From Spirogloea muscicola (Eukaryota; Streptophyta; Zygnematophyceae; Spirogloeales; Spirogloeaceae): DNA of 45,228 nucleotides. The DNA lies in NCBI GenBank assembly GCA_009602725.1, contig WELB01000140.1:195488-240715 (forward strand), in the 5' to 3' direction. The notes beneath the pieces were generated by a model. It worked only from the letters and a program-made list of their open reading frames with translations. It was not told the DNA's origin and did not search any database. Below are positions 1 through 8,224 of the stretch, one piece after another (position 1 is the first letter of the stretch; the number at the start of each line of letters is the position of its first letter). The translations under genes were made by a program, and so were the position numbers.

Positions 1-387
1 TTGGAGCCAAAGGCTGGGTATGCGGTCGAAGGCGCCGCTCGCGCAAAGGTGACCAAGTACGCCGACCATCCGCCAGCCGACGCGTTCTTCCCTCTGGCTA
101 TCGACACCCATGGGGCGTTGGGTGCTCGGTGGCTCGAACTGCTCCACCAACTTGCTCGTCACGCCGTTGCCCGCCGCTTCCATGGGGAGCCGGTGGACTT
201 CCCCGCCGCCGGGTCGTTGGCCCAGGTGTATCGCATGCGCCTGGCCGTATCGCTGCAGAGGTCCATGGCCCGTGCGCTGCACCTGCGTGCTGGCCGAGCC
301 CTTGCTGCTGCCTCTGGCTCTGGCCAGGGGACATACTTCCAGGAGCATAGCCTCTCCGACCTGCGCCTGCTTAGCAGGGGTTACTGA
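1..387 (+). CDS. L1: C-terminal end of a LINE (R2-like) ORF, 5' end outside window
   Basis: This open frame enters from the left edge and stops at TGA 385-387, so the TTG at base 1 is not a start. It encodes the end of a non-LTR retrotransposon polyprotein. Residues about 10-25 (AARAKVTKYADH) match the K-x2-KY part of the restriction-like endonuclease seen in the other copies here. Next comes the ID-THGALG-WLELL helix region, then a conserved tail (AAGSLAQVYRMRLAVSLQRS) and the terminal LRLLSRGY. The same tail recurs in L2, L3 and L6, with decayed versions in L4, L5, L7, L8 and L11. The family is inferred from the RT, zinc-knuckle and endonuclease order in L2. Function: target-primed insertion of the element. 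The frame is intact over 128 codons but the element is cut by the window edge. Confidence 0.75.
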   Translation: MEPKAGYAVEGAARAKVTKYADHPPADAFFPLAIDTHGALGARWLELLHQLARHAVARRFHGEPVDFPAAGSLAQVYRMRLAVSLQRSMARALHLRAGRALAAASGSGQGTYFQEHSLSDLRLLSRGY

Positions 388-548
388 GTGGTTAGTAGCT
401 GCTTTGTTTTTTCTTGTGTGCTTGTCATTTCTGCTGCTTCGCCTTAGGGCTTCGCCTGGCTTCCCCCCCCCTCTTCTTGTACTCTGTTCATTCTATTTTG
501 GGCTGGCTGTTCCAGCCCATATTCTCAATGGGCGAGCCCTTCTTCTCA
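388..548 (+). repeat. L1 3' UTR with terminal hairpin
   Basis: Pyrimidine-rich 3' UTR of L1. It carries the GGGCTGG...CCAGCCC hairpin at 500-518, followed by GGGCGAGC and a CTTCTTC end near 548. The same end is found in the other LINE copies, so 548 is taken as the 3' terminus. There is no poly(A) tail. Confidence 0.65.
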
Positions 549-597
549 AGCTGACCAGCGGCGCCGGGAAGAGGGTGCAGCCCTTCACGGTGCCTCG

Positions 598-972
598 GTG
601 CCTTTGGGTCTTGTGCCCTGCTACCGAATGCGTTTGTCTATGTGCCTACAGCGGTCCCAGACGATTGGGGAGCCGGTCGACTTTCCTGCAGCCGGGTCAA
701 TGGCGCAAGTGTATCGTATGCGCCTGGCCGTCTCGCTGCGGAGGTCTGTGGCCCGGGCGCTGCACCTTCGTGCAGCTTCGTTCAACGCGCTGCTGCAGAC
801 CTGCCAGCATATGGCCCGAGACAATGTGCCGGCCAGCATCCGCGGCGTACTGTGCACCAGCACGCTGCTCGCCCTCAAGCCGAGCGGGGGAGTCAGGCCC
901 GTTGCCATTGGGGAGGTCCTGTACCGCCTGGTGAGCCGCGTACTCTGGCAGCAGCATGCACGGCCGGCGTAG
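598..972 (+). pseudogene. Chimeric LINE frame: C-terminal tail fused to RT fingers
   Basis: A 124-codon frame in two parts. Residues about 1-60 are two partial copies of the LINE C-terminal tail (CYRMRLSMCLQRS, then GEPVDFPAAGS...VYRMRLAVSL). Residues about 61-124 are the start of the RT domain, with LKPSGGVRPVAIGEVLYRL, the typical RT motif 1/2 region of algal R2-like elements. In normal copies the tail is at the C-terminus, so this is a fusion of one element's end to another's RT. The frame ends at TAG 970-972, and RT continues downstream in other frames. A translated product would be an RT fragment without the catalytic motifs. Confidence 0.6.
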
Positions 973-1019
973 GTGCATATGGCGCCACGCCAGTACGGCG
1001 CGGGGCTGCGGAGTGGGGG

Positions 1020-2516
1020 CGCCGTCGTCCACGGGGTTCGTGCGACCTTGGACCAGCACCCGGGTGGCTGGTGCTGGCCGTTGACGTGAAGAATGCCTTC
1101 AACACTGTGGAGCGGGCCAGTATCGCGGAGGAGCTCGAGCATCCTTCCCCTCCCTGGTACCCTTTTTCCGCTTGGGGTACGGTCAGCCCAGCGACCTCCT
1201 CTGGCGGACAGGGGGTGATCAAGTGGAGGTCCTGCAGTCTCAAGCGGGCACGCGGCAAGGGGACCCCCTCGCCGGCTTCTACTTTGCGCTCGCTCACCAC
1301 CGGGCTCTGCGGGCTACTGCGGCGGCACACCCAGGAGTCCTACTCCCCACCTTCGCGGATGACACCACCATAGTCAGCCTTCCGAAAGACGTGGCGGCGG
1401 CCTTCATCACCTTTGAGCTGCAGCTGGCCACCCTCGGCCTGTCCACCAGGGCGTCAAAGTGCGCGGCTTGGTCTCCCTGCGGCCTCCCACCCACCCTGAC
1501 GCTGCCTACCGGCTGCCAGACTCCAGCAGATGGCTTCACCCTGCTGGGGGTCCCCATCGGCGCGCCGTTCTTCGTGGAGGGGCAGTTGCGAGCCCGCCTT
1601 GCGGAGCATCTTCGGCCTGCGGCCCGGCTTCCCGAGCTGGACGATATGCAGCTGTCGTTGGCCATGTTGACCAAGGCCATTGGGCAGCGGCCCCAGTACA
1701 TGACGCGGGCCACTCCACCGTTCCCAGGGGCGTCGGCGGCGTACGCGGAATTTGACGCAGGCATGGTGGCGAGCTTGGCGGCCCTGGTCCTCCACCAGGG
1801 CTTCCTCCAGTCGCCAGCCGCTATCCACCAGGCAGCGCTACTCCTCAGCCACGGTGCTCTCGGCCTGCGCTCGCTCGCCCGTTCTTGCCGGGCTGCATAT
1901 CTCGGCAGCTGGGCGCAGACTGCCGCCTCCGTGGCCCAGCGCTTCATGGTCCACGGCCGGCGTGCGCTGGAGGAGGCTGTGGTGGAGGTCGACATGGGCG
2001 CGCTGCCGTTCCAGGTGTCGCTTCGCTCCGCGCACCCGGACCTGGCAGGCCAGGCGGTCTCCTTTGCGCACCTCGCGTACATCGCTGACCTGCGCGTCCA
2101 AGCGCGCTCCGCGGCCGTGGTCGACAAAGCCGCCTACACCACCGCGGTGCTGCAGCTCCCTGAGGCCGACTTGCGCGGGCGCGCGAGACTTCAATCGGCC
2201 TTCTTCCCGGGGGCAGCGGCGTGGCTTCAGGCCCTCCCCACCAATGACGCCCTCACTCTCCCCGATGAGGAATTTCGCACTGCCGTCCACCGGCTCCTGG
2301 GGCTGCCGCCTCCATGTCTCCAGCTCGTGCGTCAGTGTGCATGCGGCGAGCGAGGGGCCGAGTCTGGGGAGCTGGCCGCTCATATTCTGCGCTGCGCCAA
2401 CGGCGGCGAGCGGACAGCGGCCCACGACCGCCTCCGTGGTGCGATGCTTGGCATCCTGGTGGAGGCTGGCTCTCCGTGGCAGCGGAGCACTCCGGCGTCA
2501 TGCGGCTCTAGGAAAG
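1020..2516 (+). pseudogene. LINE reverse transcriptase palm, thumb and zinc-knuckle region (L2)
   Basis: RT core in two frames. Around 1071-1110 reads VLAVDVKNAFNTVE (motif A, catalytic Asp at 1083-1085). After a frameshift near 1145, a frame open from 1172 reads SQAGTRQGDPLAGFYFAL (motif B, 1256-1267 for QGDP) and TFADDTTIVS (motif C, FADD at 1352-1363). The long thumb/linker leads to C-x-C and H-x3-C (2334-2395), which looks like the CCHC knuckle of R2-type proteins. The frame is then interrupted by L3 at about 2516 and the endonuclease resumes at about 2753. All three catalytic Asp residues are present, so decay is by frameshift and insertion. Confidence 0.8.
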
Positions 2517-2747
2517 AAGAAAGTGCTCGACCAGTGAGAATAGGGGCTGGAAAAACCAGCCCAAAAAGAATGAACAGAGTACGAGAAGGGGGCCAGGGGA
2601 AGCGCTAAGAAAAACAAGCACACGGAGAAACAAAGCAGCTACGAATCACTCAGTAACCTCTGCTAAGCAGCCGCAGGTCGGAGATGCTAGGCTCGTGGAA
2701 GTGGGTCCCCTGGCCAGAGCCAGAGGCAGCAGCGAGGGCTCTGCCGG
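2517..2747 (-). mobile_element. L3: 5'-truncated LINE 3' end inserted in L2, opposite strand
   Basis: On the minus strand this carries only the last about 33 codons of the LINE ORF (ending LRLLSRGY, stop near 2650) and the 3' UTR with hairpin at 2544-2562. Comparing L2 with L6 shows L2 sequence on both sides: the host reads to about 2516 and resumes with GGGCCGACGG near 2753. The flanks GAAAG (2512-2516) and CAAAG (2748-2752) may be a 4-5 bp target duplication. Severe 5' truncation is usual for target-primed insertion. Confidence 0.7.
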
Positions 2748-2752
2748 CAAAG

Positions 2753-3257
2753 GGCCGACGGTCTCCACGCCCGTCGCGTAGACCTGGTGGCCACCCCACA
2801 GGCTGGCGGGCCACGTCTTCTCCTGGACGTGGTGACCACCGACGCATACGACCGCTCACACTCAGCCCAATGTGCCACCAAGGTTGGGTATGCGGTCGCC
2901 TGCGCCGCTCGGGCTAAAGAGCTCAAGTATGCCGACCATCAGCGGGAAGACGAGTTCTTTCCGTTGGCAATTGATACTCATGGGGCGCTGGGCGCTTGGT
3001 GGCTCGAGCTGCTCACCCAGCTCGCCCGCCACACCATCGCCCGTCGCTTCCATGGGTAGCCGGTAGACTTTCCTGCAGCCGGGTCGCTGGCACAAGTGTA
3101 TCGTATGCGCCTGGCCGTCTCGCTGCAGAGGTCTATGGCCCGCGCGCTGCACCTTCGTGCCGGCAGAGCCCTCGCTGCCGCCTCTGGCTCTGGCCAGGGG
3201 ACCCACTTCCAGGAGCCCAGCATATATGATCTGCGGCTGCTTAGCAGGGGTTACTGA
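2753..3257 (+). pseudogene. LINE restriction-like endonuclease and C-terminal tail (L2)
   Basis: Continues L2 after the L3 insertion. It reads R-R-V-D, then about 15 residues later LLLDVVTTDAYDR, then AARAKELKYADH. This matches the D-x(n)-D plus K-x2-K pattern of the PD-(D/E)XK-like endonuclease of R2-type LINEs, although the first motif is VD rather than PD. Next are the THGALG-W-LELL helix region, one nonsense codon (TAG 3057-3059) and the tail through LRLLSRGY to TGA 3255-3257. Apart from that stop the reading frame is continuous, so decay is mild. The intact paralogous frame in L6 supports the call. Confidence 0.72.
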
Positions 3258-3600
3258 GTGATTCGTAGCTGCTTTGTTTCTTTGTGTGCTTTGTTTTCTT
3301 AGCGCTTCCCGCGTGGTTCCGTCATGTCTAGTTGTCTCGATGCCTAGCTAGTGTGTTTCCCTTCTTTTGGATTTTGTCCATTCTATTCTGCCAGCCCCTC
3401 TCTTCTATGGGGCGAGCTCATCTTCCCCTGGCCCCCCTTCTCGTACTCTGTTCGTTCTTTTTTGGGCTGGCTTTTCCAGCCCATATCCTCGATGGGCGAG
3501 CACTTTCTTCCCCTGGCCCCCTTCTGGTACTTTGTTCATTCTTTTTTGGGCTCTGTCCCAGCCCCTAGCTTCAAAGGGCGAGCCCTTTCTTCTCTATATA
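3258..3600 (+). repeat. L2 3' UTR with three tandem about 85-bp terminal units
   Basis: The 3' UTR repeats its terminal unit. TCTTCCCCTGG begins at 3421 and 3506 (period 85), and GGGCGAGC recurs near 3410, 3494 and 3579. Hairpins GGGCTGG-N5-CCAGCCC lie at 3464-3482 and, shortened, at 3548-3564. Other copies carry one unit. The element ends near CTTTCTTCTC at about 3592. Confidence 0.7.
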
Positions 3601-4330
3601 TTGAAAGAAGTGGCTCTCCCAAAGCCAAAGGGGATAACGGCTGTGATAAGCCAGCCCGAAAAGAAGTGGCAAGCTTCGAAGGGGCCAATAGCTCACGACC
3701 AAAAGTTGGTACCCTCTGCCGCGAGCATGACTGATTCTATTTTCTCACAGGAGCTACTGTCTCAAGCTCTTTGGACTTGCAAATTGGCTGTGAAGACATT
3801 CATTCGCGCCTGCAAATGTCAAGTTGGCTTTCAGTAAGCTTGGACACTTCCAAATGAGAGGATGTTCACCGGCGCTTGACCAAAGTACCTGCGACATCTT
3901 AGGCAGCAAACACGAGATTCTTTGGCCCCCTTCAGTGTGACTTCGTGCTGGTTTACTTGGACAACATCCTGATGATCGACGGAACACCGGAACCCTAAAC
4001 ATTAAACCCTAGGCCCTAAATTCTAAACCCTGAACCCAAGGTGGTACACCTGCAGCTGGTGCTGCAGCAACTCCCGGAAGGAATTGGTCGTTCACCAAGA
4101 GACCTGAATGTGTATTTTAGCAGCCGGAGCTAAACATGACTTCTGGGAGGCTTCAAAAGCAGGCCCGACATTTGTTGGAGGCTGCAAAGGGCTTATCTTA
4201 TGCTGACCAACATGGGAAGGATGTGTCCGCCGGCGTAGGTGCTCGGGTGCTGTTGAGCTTAAAGTGGTTCTCCTTGCCGGATGTGGGTACAGGCAGATAG
4301 AAGAAGAAAGGACGCATCCAGGAGAGGGCG
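3601..4330 (+). pseudogene. X1: internally deleted Ty3 relic (RT fragment joined to integrase C-terminus)
   Basis: From about 3860 to 4090 the plus strand reads a decayed RT: FGPLQCDFVLVYLDNILM, in which the catalytic YLDD is YLDN. At about 4195-4300 it resumes as the integrase C-terminal region (YADQHGKD, VGARVLLS, VGT), by comparison with the intact element III protein. RNase H and the integrase core are missing. A close paralogue, X2, lies at 15708-16372 with the same joined structure. A telomere-like tract interrupts the RT at 3991-4037. The part before about 3690 is not recognised. Confidence 0.6.
3991..4037 (+). repeat. Interstitial telomere-like tract (degenerate CCCTAAA)
   Basis: About 47 bp containing AACCCTAAAC, TTAAACCCT, GGCCCTAAA and CTAAACCCT, a degenerate array of the plant/algal CCCTAAA telomere unit. 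Alignment with paralogue X2 (GGAACACCAGACGATCACGT near 16041) shows that it replaces about 7 bp (CGATCAC) of the Ty3 RT relic. Confidence 0.7.
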
Positions 4331-4770
4331 GTGGCTGTTGGAGGCCAGCCCAGAAAAATCTCAGTAATTCCTCGTGAGCAGCCGCAGATCGCAGAGACTA
4401 GTCTCCGGGTAGCGGGTTTCCTGGCCAGAGCCAGAGGCTGCAGCCAAGGCGCGACCAGCAGCGCGCGTGCCATCGACCGCTGCAGCGAGACTGACAGGCG
4501 CATACGATGTACCTGCGCGAGAGAGCCTGTTGCGTGGTATTCAGCCTGCTTCCCGTAGTACCGGCGGGGTACAGTGCTGCGCGAGAGCTGGTGACGAAGC
4601 TCGAGCTACCGAGCGCCAAACGCCCCGTGAGCGACGATGGCCAGCGGAAGAACTCGTCCCCACGAGATGGTCTGCGTACTTCAACTCCTTGGTCTGGGCA
4701 AGTCCTTGCAACTCCTTGCAGCGGACGCCGGAGACGCAGAGGACGGATCCCAGCCCTCAGGGATGCCATG
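4331..4770 (-). pseudogene. L4: decayed LINE 3' end, minus strand
   Basis: Across several minus-strand frames the LINE C-terminus can be read: AHGAFGAR, then GSLAQVHRMRLSVSLQRSMA (around 4490-4540), then SAICGCSRGITE at the coding end near 4370. The 3' hairpin CCAGCCC is at about 4333-4351. Frameshifts in each segment make it a relic. Its 3' end abuts X1, so it may have inserted there. Confidence 0.55.
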
Positions 4771-5480
4771 TTCGGCATATTTGTGGAGGCCGGCTACACG
4801 GTGGCGATGTTGGACACTCTCTTATATGCCAATTTGACAGAAGGCCGACGGACTACACACGCAACGCGTCGACTTTGTGGACTCCACGCCGGAAGCGGCT
4901 CGCGCATGCTGCAGACGTGGTCACCACCGATGTGGTGGACCGATTCAACCCGGGGCTCTCTGCCTCGAGGGCTGGCCATGCTGCGGCGAGGACCGCTCGC
5001 AGCAAGGCGGCCAAACACGCAGACCACCCAGATGGGGACGAGTCCGTAACCCTGGCTGTGCATGTACACGGGGCTATCGGGTCCCAGTGGCTCGACCTGC
5101 TAGCCAGACATGTGCGGCGTGCTGTGTCCCGCAGGTGAAGTGAGCAGGCTGACTTCAACGCCACTGGCTCGTTGGCTCAGGTCTACCGTATGCGACTCTT
5201 AACATGCATATAGCGATCCTTGGCCCACGCTTTGCACCTGCTGGCCGTGCTCTCGCAACGGCCTCCGGCTTTCGTCAGGGGGATAATCAACCCGGCAGCT
5301 AGTCTGTCGGATCTGAGGCTCCTCACTCGTAATTACCGAGTGATCCATCCTCACCCTGTTCTGACATAGCATCTTCAGGCCCCTGTTTAGCTGCTAAACG
5401 CTTGTAGGCCCCTCCAAACCTTTGTCACTTCTTTCTGGGCTGGCTTTTCGCAGCCCTTGTCCCCATTGTAAATGCCACTT
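4735..5480 (+). pseudogene. L5: LINE endonuclease and tail from a divergent subfamily
   Basis: Plus-strand relic beginning with ALRDAMFGIFVEAGYTV (matching RGAMLGILVEAG of L2), then RVDFVDSTPEAA, DVVTTDVVDRFNPG and RSKAAKHADH (endonuclease motifs), then HGAIGSQWLDLLARHV, a stop (near 5138) and the tail ATGSLAQVYRMRL. The order is the same as in L2 but the residues differ much more than between L1, L2 and L6, so this is a second LINE subfamily. At least one frameshift lies near 4900. The 3' UTR ends with the hairpin at 5437-5456. Confidence 0.55.
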
Positions 5481-5589
5481 CTCTCTAGTCAGGAGATGCA
5501 GGTCTGAATAGCTAGCCGGCGGAAAGACGTCGCCCTGTCATTTGCACCTGCGTGCTGGCCGTGCTCTCGTTGCGAGAGAAGCGGCCATA

Positions 5590-6670
5590 GAGAAGAGAAA
5601 GTGCTCGCCCATTGAGGATAGGGGCTGGAAAAGCCAGCCCAAAAAAATGAACAGAGTACGAGAAGGGGGCCAGGGGAAGCGCTAAGAAAAACAAGCACAC
5701 AAAGAAACAAAGCAGCTACGAAGCACTCAGTAACCCCTGCCAAGCAGCCGCAAATCAGAGATGCTGGGCTCCTGGAAGTGGGTCCCCTGGCCAGAGCCAG
5801 AGGCAGCAGCGAGGGCTCTGCCGGCACGAAGGTGCAGCGCGCGGGCCATAGACCTCTGCAGCGAGACGGCCAGGCGCATACGGTACACTTGCGCCAGCGA
5901 CCCGGCTGCAGGAAAGTCTACCGGCTCCCCATGGAAGCGACCGGCGATGGTGTGGCGGGCGAGCTGGGTGAGCAGCTCGGGCCACCAAGCGCCCGGCGCC
6001 CCATGGGTGTCGATTGCCCAGGGGAAGAACTCATCTTCCCGCGGATGGTCGGCGTACTTGAGCTCTTTAGCCCGAGCGGCGCAGGCGACCGCATACCCAG
6101 CCCTGGTGGCACATTGGGCTGGGTGTGAGCGGTCGTATGCGTCGGTGGTCACCACGTCCAGGAGAAGACGTGGCCCGCCGGCCTGTGGGGTGGCCACCAG
6201 GTCTACGCGATGGCGTGGAGGCCGTCGGCCCTTCTCTGGAGCGGCATGACGCCGGAGTGCTCCGCTGCCACCGAGAAGCCAGCCTCCACCAGGATGCCAT
6301 GCATTTCACAGCGGAGGCGGTCGTGGGCTGCTGTCCGCTCGCCGCCGTGGGCGCAGCGCAGAACATGAGCGGCCAGCTCCTCAGACTCGGCCCCTCGCTC
6401 GCCGCATACGCACTGACGCGCACCCTGGAGACATGGAGGCGGCAGTCCTAGGAGCCGGTGGACGGCAATGCGAAGACCTCATCGGGGAGAGTGATGGGGA
6501 AGGCCTGAAGCCACGCCGCTGCCCCCGGGAAGGAGGCCGATCGAAGTCTCGCGCGCCCGCGCAGGTCGGCCTCGGGGAGCTGCAGCACGGCGGTGGTGTA
6601 GGCTGCTTTGTCGACCACAGCCGCGAAGCGCGCTTGGATGTGCCGGTCAGCGGTGTGCGCAGTAGAGAAG
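5590..6670 (-). mobile_element. L6: 5'-truncated LINE copy with an open endonuclease-tail frame
   Basis: Minus-strand copy matching L2 from about 2088 to its 3' end. The frame spanning 6197 to 5727 is 156 codons without a stop. It encodes LLLDVVTTDAYDR, AARAKELKYADH, the THGAPGAW-PELL region and the full tail to the stop at 5727. Upstream, the zinc-knuckle segment (6300-6450) and thumb end (6450-6670) are in other frames, so frameshifts exist. The 3' UTR has the hairpin at 5622-5640 and ends near 5595. No RT catalytic motifs remain. Truncation at about 6670 is typical of incomplete target-primed synthesis. Confidence 0.72.
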
Positions 6671-6914
6671 AGGGCTACCTCTAGCTTTCATCAGGGGGAT
6701 TGTTTCGCACTCTCCCCAGGGGCCTTCAATGCGATGTCGCTGCTGTGCTCGTCTTGGACACAAGCTCCTGTTGCCTACAAAGAGCCGTACTCAGCAAGAG
6801 CGCTGTGTACTTTCCTCGTGTCGCTGTTCTAGTACTGTAGATTTGTATGTACGACGGGGCTAACGCTGACACACCTGATGAAATTCACGAACTCAGGAGC
6901 CTCTTTAATGTCCC
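6671..6914. other. No gene recognised; segment similar to 39985-40040
   Basis: No convincing coding frame. A stretch around 6725-6785 (GCTGCTGTGCTCGT...ACAAGCTCCTGTTGCCT) resembles 39990-40040, so it is probably part of a dispersed repeat. Confidence 0.35.
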
Positions 6915-7110
6915 CCCCCTGTTTGGGAGAACCAAACGGTACCAGTAAGCCGCTTCACGCACGGCTTCACGCGCGCCACACGCCAGTCACGCGCTTCACG
7001 CGCCAGTCACGCGCGGCACGCGCCAGTCTCCAGGACTCGTGTATCATTCGTCAGGCTCGCGCCACGCGAGCCCGCACCTTGCACGTCACGTGCCAGTCGT
7101 ATCTCCTACT
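6915..7110 (+). repeat. LTR-A-like U3 fragment with about 20-bp minisatellite
   Basis: GTTTGGGAGAACCAAACGG at about 6929 matches the LTR-A U3 palindrome. It is followed by about three 20-21 bp units containing CACGCGCCAGT (6970-7030) and TCATTCGTCAGGCTCGCGCC, as also seen in the LTR at 13870-14765. LTR ends were not found. Nothing is recognised in 7111-7290. Confidence 0.45.
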
Positions 7111-7289
7111 ACAGCTACTACACAAGCAAGCGGTGAAGGCCAGGCCATTTGGAATGGTGAGGTCGGATGACGAATTGACCTGACTAGTTATGAGTGCTGT
7201 ATTTGCACATGGTGGAATTTGTACATGGGGGGTCTGCAGTTTCTGGCCTCTTCAAATTTTGTTCATCCCTTTCTCTTCTGGCTGGACCC

Positions 7290-7614
7290 CGGCAGCGGCT
7301 TGCCCGGCAGGCCATATCGATCGGCGGTCGGGTCAGCCAGGGGAGCTGCTGGGCTTCAACGCTGCCGGCTCGCTTGCGCAGGTATTTCTCTTGTGGTTCT
7401 CGGTCTCTCTCCAACGCTCCCTGGCTCACGCAGTCCACTCGCGAGCAGCTATGGCTGCTGTTTCTGGGTCTCGATGGAGTTCCTCTTTTCCAGCTGCGAG
7501 TAACTCGGACTTGCTACTGCTCACTCGTGGGTAATGAGCTCCGATCCTGTGCGGCCCGAAAGTGTCTAGCTGTGTGTGGCTATTCTTTTCGGCACTAGCT
7601 CTTTGAACCTTGTT
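7290..7614 (+). pseudogene. L7 (left part): LINE C-terminal tail relic
   Basis: Reads ELLGFNAAGSLAQV...VSLQRSLAHAV, then SNSDLLLLTRG before the stop near 7534, followed by a 3' UTR. The UTR breaks off at 7614 with TTGTT and continues at 13696 (TTGTC...) with the terminal hairpin. This shows that a solo LTR inserted here. Confidence 0.6.
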
Positions 7615-7634
7615 TGTAAAGTTCCCTCCGTTTG
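7615..7634 (+). repeat. LTR-A' left piece (start of interrupted solo LTR)
   Basis: TGTAAAGTTCCCTCCGTTTG aligns with the start of LTR-A (TGTAACGTTTCCGCCGTTTG). The remainder resumes at 12902 beyond element I. Left flank TTGTT (7610-7614) pairs with TTGTC at 13696-13700 as a near-perfect target duplication. Confidence 0.65.
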
Positions 7635-8166
7635 TGTAGAGAATCTCGACCTACACTTGTAGTCATGGTGAGCAGTCCTCGTTGAGTCCGGCCGTAGGGG
7701 GTTTTGGAGCCAACCCTCTACTCAAGGAAGCACTAGCACATAGTGCAGCGGAAGACAGGCCCCGTGGCGCCGCCGTCCGGCGGCGACCTCCACCTCCTGG
7801 GCGCAGGCCCCGCAGCGGAGTGCGGCGGCGGCTGCGGCGGCGAGCAGCGCCAAGGCTGCTGCTGGGCTTCCCGGGCTCGAACTGATTGCTGAGCCTCAGC
7901 CCCCAAGGCTCCTCGTGCTTTCCCGTGCCACCCCCCCTCCGGGGGTGTGAGCGGGTCGCCCCAAGTCCCGCCTTGCGGCAGGCCAAAGGTCCTCCCTTGA
8001 ACGGGTGAAACCTGGCGAGGGGTATTCTAAACGGGCAGGGCCCACCTTTGGGCGGGGCACCTGCCCGGCAAGCCAGCCCGCCACCTGGCGGGCCACTTGT
8101 CCCAAATGGCCGGTCATGAAATGCCACCAGAGGTATGTGGCTTAAGCAGACGGCTGGTTCATTACA
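7635..8166 (-). repeat. 3' LTR (LTR-B family) of element I
   Basis: 532 bp with TG...CA ends (TGTAGAGAATC...GGTTCATTACA on the plus strand), matching 12358-12901. It contains the conserved hairpin CGCCGCC-N4-GGCGGCG at 7768-7785. Confidence 0.85.
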
Positions 8167-8182
8167 TACCTCCCCACTCTGG
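8167..8182 (-). promoter_or_regulatory. Polypurine tract of element I
   Basis: On the minus strand, AGTGGGGAGGTA lies directly upstream of the 3' LTR. The same tract adjoins the 3' LTR of element III (22866-22880) and is present in element II. It would prime plus-strand DNA synthesis. Confidence 0.65.
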
Positions 8183-8224
8183 TGTTCACGTCCTCGGGAA
8201 CCACGAGAGAACAGCCGACAGGGA

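Larger units (their letters stand above)
549..3600 (+). mobile_element. L2: most complete LINE copy, RT plus restriction-like endonuclease, broken
   Basis: Plus-strand non-LTR retrotransposon. It has RT fingers (about 780-970), RT motif A (1071-1100), motif B (1236-1290), motif C (1352-1363), a C/H zinc-knuckle region (2334-2395), a restriction-like endonuclease (about 2760-2950), the family tail (to stop 3255-3257) and a 3' UTR with hairpins. This order, with a CCHC knuckle and an endonuclease after RT, is that of R2/CRE-type LINEs rather than L1-type elements with an N-terminal APE. At least two frameshifts, an internal stop (TAG 3057-3059) and an inserted L3 make it inactive. The N-terminal part of the ORF is missing. 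Confidence 0.8.

Noticed and set aside
1294-2127. 277-codon minus-strand frame
   Set aside because: Shadow of the LINE RT on the other strand; no family features and Arg/Ala/Ser-rich from GC bias.
6950-7100. Possible CRISPR-like array
   Set aside because: Units are short, adjacent and degenerate without spacers; a minisatellite in an LTR of a eukaryote.
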